Shown: in pieces, positions 1 through 8,025 of the stretch
How the letters are laid out: the number at the start of each line of letters is the position of its first letter
Numbering within the stretch: position 1 is the first letter of the stretch
Assembly (NCBI RefSeq): GCF_000682775.1
Contig: NZ_AWFI01000020.1
Coordinates: 1 to 64,000, forward strand
Length of the DNA stretch: 64,000 nt
Reading direction: 5' to 3'
DNA from: Hyphomonas sp. L-53-1-40
Lineage (GTDB): Bacteria > Pseudomonadota > Alphaproteobacteria > Caulobacterales > Hyphomonadaceae
The notes under the pieces: generated by a model
Database searches by the model: none
What the model was told of the DNA's origin: nothing
Seen by the model: the letters and a program-made list of their open reading frames with translations, nothing else
Position numbers and translations under genes: made by a program

Positions 1-269
1 GCCAAAGGCCATCCGGGGGCCCATCTCCGGACGGCGCGGCAGGGAACAAAGAGGAAGGTGAAGAATGATCCCCCGAACCGCGCAGGACTCGCTTGGTGGC
101 TCTGTTCCGTGATGGGCCCCCAGACGCTGCGCGTCGGGGGGGTCTCTCTGCGACGAACCGTATCCTCGGCGCATGCCGGGGTCTCCTGCTGTCAGGACAC
201 GGAGCCAGCCGCGCGAGACTCCGGCATGCGCCGGAGAAGTGGGGAGAGGAGACTGGCCTCCCACTCCAC
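1..269. other. Gene-free stretch with several strong inverted repeats (candidate structured RNA)
   Basis: I see no convincing gene here; the short open frames lack family resemblance and good ribosome binding sites. The stretch holds inverted repeats. An 11-bp perfect pair (GGGGGCCCATC at 15-25 with 111-121) encloses a smaller pair, GGAACA at 43-48 with TGTTCC at 103-108. A hairpin CCCCC-a-GACGC/GCGTC-g-GGGGG lies at 117-140. An 18-bp stem with one G-U pair has arms 168-185 and 215-232 and a 29-nt loop. A 6-bp stem has arms 239-244 and 259-264. The 117-121 arm can pair either way. A terminator follows. It may be a small RNA or a folded leader; it matches none of SRP RNA, tmRNA or RNase P as far as I can tell. 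Confidence 0.4.
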
Positions 270-303
270 AAAAAAAGGCCGGCGCTGAGGCCGGCCTTTT
301 CGA
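270..303. terminator. Bidirectional Rho-independent terminator
   Basis: A GGCCGGC/GCCGGCC stem with a 6-nt loop is preceded by seven A and followed by four T. It can therefore stop transcription from either side. On the minus strand it lies just past the trcR stop codon and has the longer U-tract. Confidence 0.85.
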
Positions 304-324
304 GTTTGTTCTGCGAGGGCGTGC

Positions 325-1002
325 CTAGCTGAAATTCTTGAAGATGTCGTCTGCGGACACGTTGCCGCCATTGTCCTCGGCGGGCTTTTCTTCGGCTTCG
401 TAGGCGCTCGCCTCGTCCTGTGCCGGCGCAAGGCCCGGGCCTTCAAACTTCTCGGCTTTCTCGGCTTCGAGTTTGCGGCGCTTGTCAGCCGATTTTGCGA
501 TCACTTCATCAAGTTCGATCTGTGTACAGAGGCCGAGCGTCACCGGATCGACCGGACGGATGTTCGGTGAGTTCCAGTGGGATTTGTCACGCACATTGTT
601 GATGGTCGACTTGGTTGTGCCAATCAGCTTTGAAATTTGAGCGTCAGAGACTTCCGGGTGGTTGCGAATGAACCATGCCACGGCGTCGGGCTTGTCCTGA
701 CGGCGGATGACCGGTGTATAGCGGCTGCCCTTGCGCTTTGGCTGTGGGATATGAGCGATCTTGGAGGCAGCCTTCTTCAGCTTGTACCCGTCATCGCCTT
801 CGCCCTTGCGGATTTCTTCGCGCGACAGCATGCCGCCCGCAATCGGGTCAACGCCGCGCATGTTCTCGGCCACGTCGCCATCGGCGATGCCTTTGACTTC
901 CAGATAGTGGAGGCCGCAAAAATCTGCGATTTGCGTAAAGGTGAGGCTGGTATTGTCGAGCAGCCAGACGGCGGTCGCCTTGGGCATCAGAATATCTGAC
1001 AT
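325..1002 (-). CDS. trcR: TrcR/DUF1013 cell-cycle transcriptional regulator
   Basis: The 225-residue protein matches the DUF1013 family, whose Caulobacter member TrcR is a cytoplasmic DNA-associated regulator linked to cell-cycle gene expression. Visible features are the conserved start MSDILMPKATAVWL, a first helix-turn-helix-like stretch at about residues 18-40 (LTFTQIADFCGLHYLEVKGI), and a second near residues 115-145 with ISKLIGTTKSTINNVRDK. The C-terminal 45 residues are acidic and Ala-rich. I chose the internal ATG because AGGGAG lies 6 bases upstream and because the family starts there. The adjacent quinone oxidoreductase, DUF1192 and RcdA genes are a common alphaproteobacterial neighbourhood (established synteny). 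The function is transferred by family only. Confidence 0.9.
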   Translation of the reverse strand: MSDILMPKATAVWLLDNTSLTFTQIADFCGLHYLEVKGIADGDVAENMRGVDPIAGGMLSREEIRKGEGDDGYKLKKAASKIAHIPQPKRKGSRYTPVIRRQDKPDAVAWFIRNHPEVSDAQISKLIGTTKSTINNVRDKSHWNSPNIRPVDPVTLGLCTQIELDEVIAKSADKRRKLEAEKAEKFEGPGLAPAQDEASAYEAEEKPAEDNGGNVSADDIFKNFS

Positions 1003-1137
1003 GGGGAACTCCCTGAATGAAATGGCCGCCGAAAATGCAGCCGCCCGACACATCGTGCCGGGCGGTCGGGTTTCAGACGTGCCTTAAACCTTGCTGGCCT
1101 TATAATGCCATGTCTGGGAAATTGAAAGCCGTGCGCT

Positions 1138-2115
1138 TCACCAGACCAGCACAATCTTGCCGGAATGGCCGCCCTTGGCCATCAGGGCCTGAGCGGCTTC
1201 GGCTTCGGCCACCGGGAACGCCTGTTCCAGCATTGGCCGGATTTTGCCGGAGACGACATGGGGCCAGAAATCCTGCTCGACCGCATCGCGGATGCGGCGC
1301 TTCTCCTCGACCGGCCGGGCTCGCAGGGTCGTGGCGGCAAGGGTCAGGCGTTTCATCAGGACGGGCGCGAAATTCACCTCTGCCGTGAAGCCGTTCATAT
1401 AGGCGATATTGATGATCCGGCCGTCCGGGCGGGAAACCGAGATATTCTTCTGGATGTAATCCCCGCCCACCATGTCGAGCGTGACGTCAACACCGCCATC
1501 TTCCTTGACGACTTTCTCGAAATCTTCGGTTTTGTAATTGATCGCGCGATCTGCGCCGAGCTCTCTGGAGAGCGCGCATTTGTCATCTGATCCGGCGGTT
1601 GCATAGATTTTTGATGCGCCGGCGATCTTGGTCATTTGCAGCGCCATGACGCCGATCCCGCTGGTTCCGCCATGACACAGGAATGCTTCACCCTTCTGGA
1701 AGTGAACCCGGTCGAATACGTTCGCCCATACCGTCATCAGCGCTTCCGGGAAGCAGGCAGCATTTACCATGTCCATGCCGTCTGGAATGGGGAAAAGCGA
1801 GCCTTCGTCGACCGCCGCAAACTCGGCATAGCCGCCTCCGGCGAGAAGGCCTGCAACCCGGTCGCCAGTCTTGAATCGGCTGGTGCCATCTGACGTTTCC
1901 ACAACAGTGCCGGAAATTTCCAGACCCATGATGGGGGAGGCGCCGGGGGGCGGCGGATAGGCGCCGCGGCGCTGAACCAAATCTGCCCGATTGAGACCCG
2001 AAGCGGCCACTTTGACCAGCACTTCACTCGGCTTCAGGTTCGGTTTCTCAAAATCGCCGAGCTTGAGCGGCGCGCCCTCTTCAACCAGGACGGCTTTCAT
2101 CATTTCTGTTGCCAT
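1138..2115 (-). CDS. NAD(P)H:quinone oxidoreductase, zinc-independent MDR family
   Basis: The 325-residue cytosolic enzyme belongs to the QOR branch of the medium-chain dehydrogenase/reductases, which reduce quinones or enones with NADPH. A GroES-like N-terminal domain (about 1-125) contains SGLNRADLVQRRGAYPPPPG, typical of the PIG3/QOR group. The nucleotide-binding turn is HGGTSGIGV at about 148-156, and no structural zinc cysteine cluster is visible. The start is the ATG of MATEMMKAV, with AGAAGGGAAAA upstream; the longer frame has no good ribosome site. It is divergent from the DUF1192 gene and lies upstream of trcR on the same strand. The true substrate is unknown. Confidence 0.88.
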   Translation of the reverse strand: MATEMMKAVLVEEGAPLKLGDFEKPNLKPSEVLVKVAASGLNRADLVQRRGAYPPPPGASPIMGLEISGTVVETSDGTSRFKTGDRVAGLLAGGGYAEFAAVDEGSLFPIPDGMDMVNAACFPEALMTVWANVFDRVHFQKGEAFLCHGGTSGIGVMALQMTKIAGASKIYATAGSDDKCALSRELGADRAINYKTEDFEKVVKEDGGVDVTLDMVGGDYIQKNISVSRPDGRIINIAYMNGFTAEVNFAPVLMKRLTLAATTLRARPVEEKRRIRDAVEQDFWPHVVSGKIRPMLEQAFPVAEAEAAQALMAKGGHSGKIVLVW

Positions 2116-2208
2116 GTCGCTTGTGTTTTCCCTTCTGACTCCAGAGTCGCATCTAGGCAGCGTTTCTGCTTTGATAAGGGCTGTAACACGAATTGAAGGG
2201 TGACCCCC

Positions 2209-2394
2209 ATGGCCGCATCTGATGAAGAGCCAATTCTGGTCAACACACCACAGACGCTGGAGCAGATGTCGGTGCAGGAATTGCATGAACGCATAGAAGT
2301 GCTCCAGGCAGGCATCGCAGCCTGCGAGGCGGAGATCGAGAAGAAGAAGTCGCAGAAATCTGCGGCGGATGCCCTGTTCGGGGGCGGCAATTAA
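2209..2394 (+). CDS. DUF1192 family small protein
   Basis: This 61-residue acidic protein matches DUF1192, a short alphaproteobacterial family of unknown function. It has MSVQELHERIEVLQAGIAA in the middle and a predicted coiled coil (about 18-48, heptad-like LQ.LI/CEAEIEKKK). It ends in a small Phe-Gly-Gly tail. The ATG has GAAGGG 8 bases upstream; the in-frame GTG three codons earlier overlaps that site and is less likely. It sits immediately upstream of rcdA on the same strand (63-base gap), and this pairing is conserved in the class. A role together with RcdA is inference. Confidence 0.85.
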   Translation: MAASDEEPILVNTPQTLEQMSVQELHERIEVLQAGIAACEAEIEKKKSQKSAADALFGGGN

Positions 2395-2457
2395 GCGGGT
2401 GGAAAGGCTGGATTGATAAAGTCCAAATTTCCACCCCGGCGCATAGAGGTATCATTC

Positions 2458-3006
2458 ATGGCGACAGACACGTCACCAGACGATCAGCTCGACACTCAGG
2501 ACGGGTTTACCGGCGGCAAGCTGTTTGACACGGTTTTTGCGCGCGGCATGGCACTTGTTGAAGAGACGGCCTCCTATCTGGACGGTCCGGGGCGCGAGGC
2601 TGCGACGACCCTGCCTCGCGAAGCTGGGCTGACCTATTCGGCCTGGAGCATGGAACTGACGACGCGCCTTATGCAGGCGGCGAGTTGGCTGGTGATGCAG
2701 AAAGCTGTGCGCGATGGCGAAATGCGTCGCGACGAGGCCGCGGCCCGCAAGTACCGAATCCGCCGCGAGGAGCCGGCGCTGGACGCGGCGGCGCAGCAAG
2801 GTCTGGGCTTGCCTACGCGGTTCCTGGATCTGGTTGCGCGGTCGGAAGCCCTGTTCGAGCAGATTTGCAGACTGGATGACGCGCTCTATGGCCAGTCCCG
2901 CAAGCCGATGGCCGCCAATCCGGTGATCGATCAGATCAGCCAATTGCAGCGCGCTGCCGAAACTGGCGCGTTTGACCCGTTGATGGTGTGGCACCGCGCC
3001 AAATAA
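2458..3006 (+). CDS. rcdA: RcdA / DUF1465 family, regulator of CtrA degradation
   Basis: The 182-residue protein matches DUF1465. In Caulobacter the family member RcdA is an adaptor that works with CpdR and ClpXP to promote proteolysis of CtrA at the G1-S transition (established knowledge). The helical core is visible from FTGGKLFDTVFARGMALVEE through LTYSAWSMELTTRLMQAASW to QQGLGLPTRFLDLVARSEAL, followed by a flexible C-terminal tail that is often needed for substrate handover. The start ATG has AGAGGT 8 bases upstream, and the longer open frame is not needed. Its position after DUF1192 and near trcR fits a cell-cycle cluster. The partner genes cpdR and clpX are outside this window. Confidence 0.85.
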   Translation: MATDTSPDDQLDTQDGFTGGKLFDTVFARGMALVEETASYLDGPGREAATTLPREAGLTYSAWSMELTTRLMQAASWLVMQKAVRDGEMRRDEAAARKYRIRREEPALDAAAQQGLGLPTRFLDLVARSEALFEQICRLDDALYGQSRKPMAANPVIDQISQLQRAAETGAFDPLMVWHRAK

Positions 3007-3022
3007 GGCGCACCTTTTCCAA

Positions 3023-4081
3023 TCAGGCTTCTTCGACCCTGTCGGTGGCGGATCCGAGCAGCTGGCCGCCCCGGCTGAGTTCAGCGCCCTTTAGGCGGAA
3101 CCGCATCGGTCGACGATAGAGCGCCTTGAGCGGGGTCCGACGCACGAGCCGGTGAAACGCCAATGACAGGGCGATCGCGATCAGGCCAATCGCCAGGCTG
3201 GTAAGCCCGGGCTCTGGCAGGAGACCACTCCGGGCCAGCAGGGTTTGCGCGGCCGTCATGGGCAGGAAATAGGTCAGATAGATCACGAACTGCGCGCGCC
3301 CGATATATTGCATGGCGGCGCCATGCCGCGTGTTGGCCAGGCGTGTCGCCAGGGCGATCAGAGCGAACGCGCCAGCAAAGCCAAGTACAAGGCTGATGAT
3401 GGGCAATGTGGCCGTACCCTGCGCGACCAGGACCGTGTTGATGGCGGCCCAGATGATCAATGCGGCCGGTACATCCGAGAAGCCCTCGGACAAGCGGACG
3501 GCAAACCGGCGGAACAATTCTGCCCCGTGACAGCCTGCGAAGAAGAACACGAAATACTGGGCGAAAGCATCTATCACCAGCCAACCCGTCTGGATCATGC
3601 CGGCCGCATGGGCCGTCTGGAGCAGGGCGGCCACGAGCAGGATTCTCGTCGGTGCGCTACGACGTGTGAGCCATGTGGCGAGGTGAAACAGGGCCAGCAT
3701 GGGCAGGATCCAAAGCCCCGATGTGGGCTGGGCCAGACCGCTCAGCAATGCACTCGCAATGGCAAGCGGGCTTGAAGCGACGTGCGGCGTATAGAGAATG
3801 ACCGTCTGGATGATCAGCCAAACGACATAGAAGTAGATGAATCGGAGCACTTTCCGATCGAAAAACGTCGATTTCGATCCGAATAGCGTGCGGGGAAGGA
3901 ACAAGCCGGACACGATGAACAGCGTCGGCAGGATGATGGGGGCTGCCCAGGCGGCGGCAAAGTGCATCCAGCTGGGCTGGCCCGTCATTGCGACGTATCC
4001 ATATACAGACTGCGCCAGTACGAACCCGATAATGCAGAGACCCTTGGCGTAATCGACCCAATTTATGCGTGTAGCAGACAT
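3023..4081 (-). CDS. Acyltransferase 3 family membrane protein
   Basis: The 352-residue polytopic inner-membrane protein resembles the acyltransferase-3 (OpgC/YcfT-like) family, which transfers acyl groups to cell-surface glycans or other exported molecules. About ten hydrophobic segments alternate through the protein. The N-terminal motif INWVDYAKGLCIIGFVLAQS corresponds to the usual family signature, although the conserved family histidine after it is not obvious. The C-terminus is basic and cytoplasmic. It lies 56 bases downstream of the TetR gene on the same strand, so the two are probably co-transcribed and the regulator may control it. The substrate cannot be told from sequence. Confidence 0.75.
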   Translation of the reverse strand: MSATRINWVDYAKGLCIIGFVLAQSVYGYVAMTGQPSWMHFAAAWAAPIILPTLFIVSGLFLPRTLFGSKSTFFDRKVLRFIYFYVVWLIIQTVILYTPHVASSPLAIASALLSGLAQPTSGLWILPMLALFHLATWLTRRSAPTRILLVAALLQTAHAAGMIQTGWLVIDAFAQYFVFFFAGCHGAELFRRFAVRLSEGFSDVPAALIIWAAINTVLVAQGTATLPIISLVLGFAGAFALIALATRLANTRHGAAMQYIGRAQFVIYLTYFLPMTAAQTLLARSGLLPEPGLTSLAIGLIAIALSLAFHRLVRRTPLKALYRRPMRFRLKGAELSRGGQLLGSATDRVEEA

Positions 4082-4137
4082 GGAATGCCCCCGAAAACTT
4101 CAGGAGCAACTCTGCAAATTTCACGCCATGCGCGAAA

Positions 4138-4737
4138 TCAGCTGACGGCGTACACTTTAAGGAAGTTTGCGGACTGGGCACTACAAAAGCCCTCCCGCAC
4201 GGGCGCGCGCATGATCAAAATACGGTGCCAAAGGGGCCCCAGCATTTCTTCAATTGCCTCATCAAGATCGAAATCACGTCGAATCACGCGTTTTCCGGCC
4301 AATTCGGCGAGGAGCATGCGCATCGGCATACGAATGTCGCGGTTCATCCATGCGCGCCACAGTTCGCCAGCATCCTTGTCGTCAGCGGCTGCCGTCAAGG
4401 CGACTCGCAGAACGGCGTGCCCGGCTCCGGTGCGTGCGGCGGCCTCCAGCGGCACGATGAGTGTGGTGATCCGCTCTTGTGGATCGCGCCCACCATCCGG
4501 GCTGTCTGGAATCAGGGCCAGTGCGGCGTCGACACACATCGCGCCGATTGAGGGCCACCATTTGTAGATGGTCTGTTTGGATGCGCTGGCACGTTTGGCG
4601 ACGCCATCTACGCTGAAGCCGCGCCAGCCATTCTCCGCCATCTCTATGCGTGTTGCGTCCAGAATGGCGGCCTTGGACGCTTCACTGCGCGTCGGCCCCT
4701 TCCGGGAAGACTTGCTGGTCTCCGAGGGCGTGGGCAT
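4138..4737 (-). CDS. TetR/AcrR family transcriptional regulator
   Basis: This 199-residue repressor-type protein has the TetR N-terminal helix-turn-helix at about residues 15-62 (SEASKAAILDATRIEMAENG, then VDGVAKRASASKQTIYKWW). A ligand-binding C-terminal domain follows, with LWRAWMNRDIRMPM near 130. That domain resembles the group with a TetR_C_16/YxaF-like fold; the exact subclass is uncertain. The ATG has GGAG 8 bases upstream, while the frame's first codon is a TTG two codons earlier. A 17-bp near-palindrome lies 28 bases upstream of the start and may be its own operator. The acyltransferase gene follows in the same direction. Confidence 0.88.
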   Translation of the reverse strand: MPTPSETSKSSRKGPTRSEASKAAILDATRIEMAENGWRGFSVDGVAKRASASKQTIYKWWPSIGAMCVDAALALIPDSPDGGRDPQERITTLIVPLEAAARTGAGHAVLRVALTAAADDKDAGELWRAWMNRDIRMPMRMLLAELAGKRVIRRDFDLDEAIEEMLGPLWHRILIMRAPVREGFCSAQSANFLKVYAVS

Positions 4738-4764
4738 GAACAACTCCAGTTTCTTGAATGCTGC

Positions 4765-4781
4765 GCTGCACTAAGTACAGC
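4765..4781. promoter_or_regulatory. Candidate TetR operator (17-bp near-palindrome)
   Basis: The sequence GCTGCACTAAGTACAGC has the symmetric form GCTGnACTnAGTnCAGC. Only one symmetric position pair besides the centre mismatches. It lies 28 bases upstream of the TetR start codon in the divergent intergenic region shared with the carbonic anhydrase gene. Autoregulation is inferred from this position; I see no second copy in the gap. Confidence 0.45.
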
Positions 4782-4888
4782 TTTTGTCAGCCAAGCATAA
4801 GGGTGAAGTAGTAAACAAACTCCCGTTTCCGCTTGCCGCCACTGCAATATGCACTAGTCAGTCCTACAGAGAAACAGGAGTTGTTGGC

Positions 4889-5512
4889 ATGAATACGGTC
4901 GAGGATCTGCTGCAGGGGTATCGCAGCTTCCGAAAAGGAATCTATTCAAAACAGGCTGCATTGTATCGGGAGCTGGGCGAAGGCCAGAATCCCCGCATCA
5001 TGCTGATTGCTTGCGCGGATAGCCGGGCCGAGCCTTCGGACATTTTCAATGCCGCGCCGGGCCAATTGTTCGTCGTCCGTAACGTTGCCAATCTCGTGCC
5101 GCCCTATCAGCCGGATGACGGCCTGCACGGCGTGAGCGCCGCCCTCGAATATGCGGTCAACGTGTTGAAGATAGAGCATATCGTGGTGATGGGACATGGC
5201 GGATGCGGCGGTGTCGCGGCCTCTTTGGCCGGGGAAGGCACACCGGAAATCGGCGAGTTCGTGACGCCTTGGGTACGCTTGCTGGAAGCGGCCCGCGCGC
5301 GCGTTGTGGAAAGCGGATCGGTCAATCCGCAATTTGCCCTCGAATTGGAAGGTGTCGAAACGTCTCTTGGAAACCTGATGTCGTTTCCATTCGTGAAGCG
5401 GGCGGTCGAGGCGGGCGAGTTGGAACTGCATGGCGCCTGGTTTGCGATCAAGCATGGCGAACTGCACTGGCGGAACCCGAAAACCAGCCGGTTTGAGGTG
5501 ATCGAGCCCTGA
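4889..5512 (+). CDS. Beta-class carbonic anhydrase
   Basis: The 207-residue enzyme interconverts CO2 and bicarbonate in the cytoplasm. The zinc and catalytic residues of the beta class are visible: Cys42, Asp44 and Arg46 in ACADSRAEPS, and His103 and Cys106 in VVMGHGGCGGV. The family phrase GQLFVVRNVANLVPP lies between them. Length and motifs match bacterial beta-CAs without insertions. The ATG has CAGGAG 9 bases upstream; the 35-residue upstream extension is unlikely. It is divergent from the TetR gene and convergent with a LysE-type exporter gene 18 bases away. It probably supplies bicarbonate for carboxylases, but no partner carboxylase is in this window. Confidence 0.95.
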   Translation: MNTVEDLLQGYRSFRKGIYSKQAALYRELGEGQNPRIMLIACADSRAEPSDIFNAAPGQLFVVRNVANLVPPYQPDDGLHGVSAALEYAVNVLKIEHIVVMGHGGCGGVAASLAGEGTPEIGEFVTPWVRLLEAARARVVESGSVNPQFALELEGVETSLGNLMSFPFVKRAVEAGELELHGAWFAIKHGELHWRNPKTSRFEVIEP

Positions 5513-5530
5513 TTCGCCCCGGAGTGGCGG

Positions 5531-6154
5531 TCAGTTTCCACTGGTCATAAGCGCCGCGAACAGGGCCGATACCAGCATGGCGGACGCGGCCAGGCGATTG
5601 AACCATTTCGTGAAGACGGGCGACTGGAACCGGCGGTTCATGGCGTCTGCAAGCCAGGCATAGAAGGCGAGGCCGAACATTTCGGTGATGGTCACGGTCA
5701 GCATGATCAGCAAGGCTTGCTGGACGACCGGCTTGTCCGGATCGAAATAGCTTGGCAGCAACAGTCCGAAGAAGACGAGCGCATTCGGGTTGAGCAATTG
5801 CAGGCCAACGCCGCGACCAAACAAATTGGACTTCGCAGGCGCCTGATCTGCGCGGGCGCGAGGCCGGTGCGGGTCTGCGGTGGCCATAGTCCAGGCCAGC
5901 CAGGCAATGAAGCAGATGCCGGCAATCTTCAGGCCCGTCAGCACGAGCGGGGCCTGCGCCGCAAAGGTGGCGATGCCGGTTGCGGCGAGGGAAATCCAGA
6001 CAAGGTTGGCGGCGGATACGCCTGCGGCAGGGACCAGCGCGGTCGGCGCGCCATAGCGCAAGGATGCGCTCATCACCATCATGACGGCCGGGCCGGGGGT
6101 CAGGCCGCCAGCGAAGAACAGCGCCATCAGCGCGAGCCAGACTGACAGGTCCAT
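5531..6154 (-). CDS. LysE/RhtB family amino-acid exporter
   Basis: The 207-residue inner-membrane protein belongs to the LysE translocator superfamily, which exports amino acids and related solutes by proton exchange. The signature GLTPGPAVMMVMSASLRYG sits at about residues 17-35, five or six hydrophobic segments follow, and the middle carries LLNPNALVFFGLLLPS. The start codon follows directly on the stop of the sialidase-like gene (TGAATG), so translation is likely coupled. The transported solute cannot be read from sequence. A second member of the family lies near 38.3 kb. Confidence 0.88.
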   Translation of the reverse strand: MDLSVWLALMALFFAGGLTPGPAVMMVMSASLRYGAPTALVPAAGVSAANLVWISLAATGIATFAAQAPLVLTGLKIAGICFIAWLAWTMATADPHRPRARADQAPAKSNLFGRGVGLQLLNPNALVFFGLLLPSYFDPDKPVVQQALLIMLTVTITEMFGLAFYAWLADAMNRRFQSPVFTKWFNRLAASAMLVSALFAALMTSGN

Positions 6155-7297
6155 TCAGCGCGCCTCCAGCGCGGAAAGGGGAATTCGGGTCAGTTCGACG
6201 TCTTCCTTGTTTGCGGTGTAGGCAATGAAGAGGAAGTCGCCTGCGACCCAGCTTTTCGGATAATGATAGCCCGGCCGCTTGTAGAGGCCCTCGGTGCGCA
6301 GGGGCTGCAGGTCATCGGCGCCGCGCAGGAGAAAGGCGCGGTCGAACACGTGGCCATCTTCTGACAGCGACAGGACGAGGGGAATGCGCAGTTTGTCGCC
6401 TTTTGGCGCGTGAACGAGAAAGGCGGTGCCACCGGGTAAATTGCCCGCGCTTTGCTTCGTGCGTGCGTCAGGCATGGAAGTCAGCTGCGGATGGCTCCAG
6501 CTTGCTCCGCGGTCGCAGCTTTCCGATGCAAGCTGGCGAAAGCTCGACGCCTGATCGCGGAAGACCATGACAAGACAGTCGCCGCGTTGAAACAGGCTGG
6601 GTTCCAGCTCCCGGCTCATGGGCGGGTCAGAGGGAAGGTTCTCGAACGCGCCAGCCTGCCATCCCGTCAATCCGAGCGGGTTGTCGGTGTAGAAGGGGCG
6701 CGCCCGGATACCGGGTCGCACATGGAAGGCGGTGTGAAGGCGGCCGTCATACAGGTGCGGATCCTGCTCGATCACGCCATTCACCGGCATTCCGTCTGCG
6801 CCGAGCACGGGGCGGGGCTCGGACCAGGTTTCGCCGTCATGGCTGAGGCGATAGGCGGTGTAGTCCGGCCAGACATTGATGAAGGCTATGAGCGTTTCGC
6901 CATCGGTCCACCAGCCGCCGCTGGAGCGGATCTCCTCGCCATCAGACGGTGTGGTCAGGGGACGCGGCGCGCTCCATTGATCGCCATTGTCGTCGCTGAC
7001 TGAATAGGCAACCCATGTGTCCGGGGCGTCTTCATCGCGGGCCGAGCTTTGCCATTGTACGAAGACGCGGCCCTTGAAGGCGATGGGCACGGCGCCATTG
7101 CTGAACTGGTCCGTGCCGGGGCCGGGCCGAAATACGGTGATGGTCTTCGCGCCGGGCAGGGGCGAGAGGCCGAGATCGGGCGCTGAGGCGTCATACAGAT
7201 CGGCCGCCGGTGCATGCAGCGCCGACGGCCGGTCTTGCAATTGGGTGCAAGCAAAAAGCGGCAGGATCAGGCAAAGTGCGAACAGGCGTTCAAACAT
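6155..7297 (-). CDS. Sialidase-like beta-propeller lipoprotein
   Basis: The 380-residue exported protein has a short signal peptide ending in the lipobox LPLFAC, so Cys17 or so would be lipidated. At least three Asp-box-like repeats of the sialidase/BNR propeller are visible: SVSDDNGDQWSAP, LSHDGETWSEP and ESCDRGASWSHP. The typical FRIP motif appears as VPIAFKGRVFVQW, in degenerate form. The family includes exo-sialidases and other glycan-binding propellers; activity is not assured because the catalytic Tyr/Glu pair cannot be placed. Two start codons lie two codons apart; the inner ATG is spaced better from GGCGGG. It is coupled to the downstream exporter gene. Confidence 0.72.
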   Translation of the reverse strand: MFERLFALCLILPLFACTQLQDRPSALHAPAADLYDASAPDLGLSPLPGAKTITVFRPGPGTDQFSNGAVPIAFKGRVFVQWQSSARDEDAPDTWVAYSVSDDNGDQWSAPRPLTTPSDGEEIRSSGGWWTDGETLIAFINVWPDYTAYRLSHDGETWSEPRPVLGADGMPVNGVIEQDPHLYDGRLHTAFHVRPGIRARPFYTDNPLGLTGWQAGAFENLPSDPPMSRELEPSLFQRGDCLVMVFRDQASSFRQLASESCDRGASWSHPQLTSMPDARTKQSAGNLPGGTAFLVHAPKGDKLRIPLVLSLSEDGHVFDRAFLLRGADDLQPLRTEGLYKRPGYHYPKSWVAGDFLFIAYTANKEDVELTRIPLSALEAR

Positions 7298-7316
7298 TTG
7301 CATCCCGCCGCTGCGA

Positions 7317-7853
7317 TCAGGCGCCTTCTGCCTGGCCGCGCTTGACGGCGGCTTCGATCAGTTCGCGGGCTTTCTCGATGCCGTACCAGCCTTCGATCCG
7401 GGTCCACTTGCCTTTTTCGAGATCCTTGTAGTGCTCGAAGAAGTGGGCGGTCTTGTCGATCAGGGTCTGCGGCAGGTCGTGATAGGTCGCGATCTTGTCG
7501 TAGTATGACGTCAGCTTGTTGTGCGGCACGGCGAGGATCTTCTCGTCCGGGCCCTTGTCGTCGGTCATCATTAGAACGCCGACGGGACGGGCGCGCACGA
7601 CCGAGCCCGGCACCAGTGGACGATTGCCGACAACCATCACGTCGATCGGGTCGCCGTCGAGGCTGAGTGTGTGCGGCACGAAGCCGTAATTACAGGGATA
7701 GCGCATCTCGGTGTAGAGATAGCGGTCCACGAACATCGCGCCGGAATCCTTGTCGATCTCGTATTTGATCGGGTCGCCGCCAAGCGGGACCTCGATGAGC
7801 ACATTGATGTCGTCTGGCGGATTGTCGCCGGTTTTGATTTTGGAAAGGTCCAT
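7317..7853 (-). CDS. ppa: Inorganic pyrophosphatase (family I)
   Basis: The 178-residue soluble enzyme hydrolyses pyrophosphate to drive biosynthetic reactions. Family I landmarks are visible: VLIEVPLGGDPIKYE near residue 18, the signature DGDPIDVMVVG (about 65-75) with the metal-binding aspartates, and DEKILAVPH near 103. Length matches bacterial PPases. The chosen ATG begins MDLSKIKTGDN; the 46-residue upstream frame extension has no family resemblance. It stands alone on the minus strand, with the sialidase-like gene about 20 bases downstream. Confidence 0.96.
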   Translation of the reverse strand: MDLSKIKTGDNPPDDINVLIEVPLGGDPIKYEIDKDSGAMFVDRYLYTEMRYPCNYGFVPHTLSLDGDPIDVMVVGNRPLVPGSVVRARPVGVLMMTDDKGPDEKILAVPHNKLTSYYDKIATYHDLPQTLIDKTAHFFEHYKDLEKGKWTRIEGWYGIEKARELIEAAVKRGQAEGA

Positions 7854-8025
7854 AAGACGGCTCGCATCTGGCTGGAAGGTTGAAACACGGTGTGGGGTGG
7901 CGATGACGCCTGAAACAGATTGCGTCAAGAGTGGCAGTGACGCGGGAGGGTTAATGCAGCTTTTGTGCCCGAATGCTTCCCACTCGCCCAAATGGGGTTA
8001 CTCTGCCGTCTGGGAGGTACACCAA

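Noticed and set aside
58-446. Short open frames in the first 450 bases
   Set aside because: They overlap each other and the terminator, have no family resemblance, and the strong inverted repeats explain the region better.
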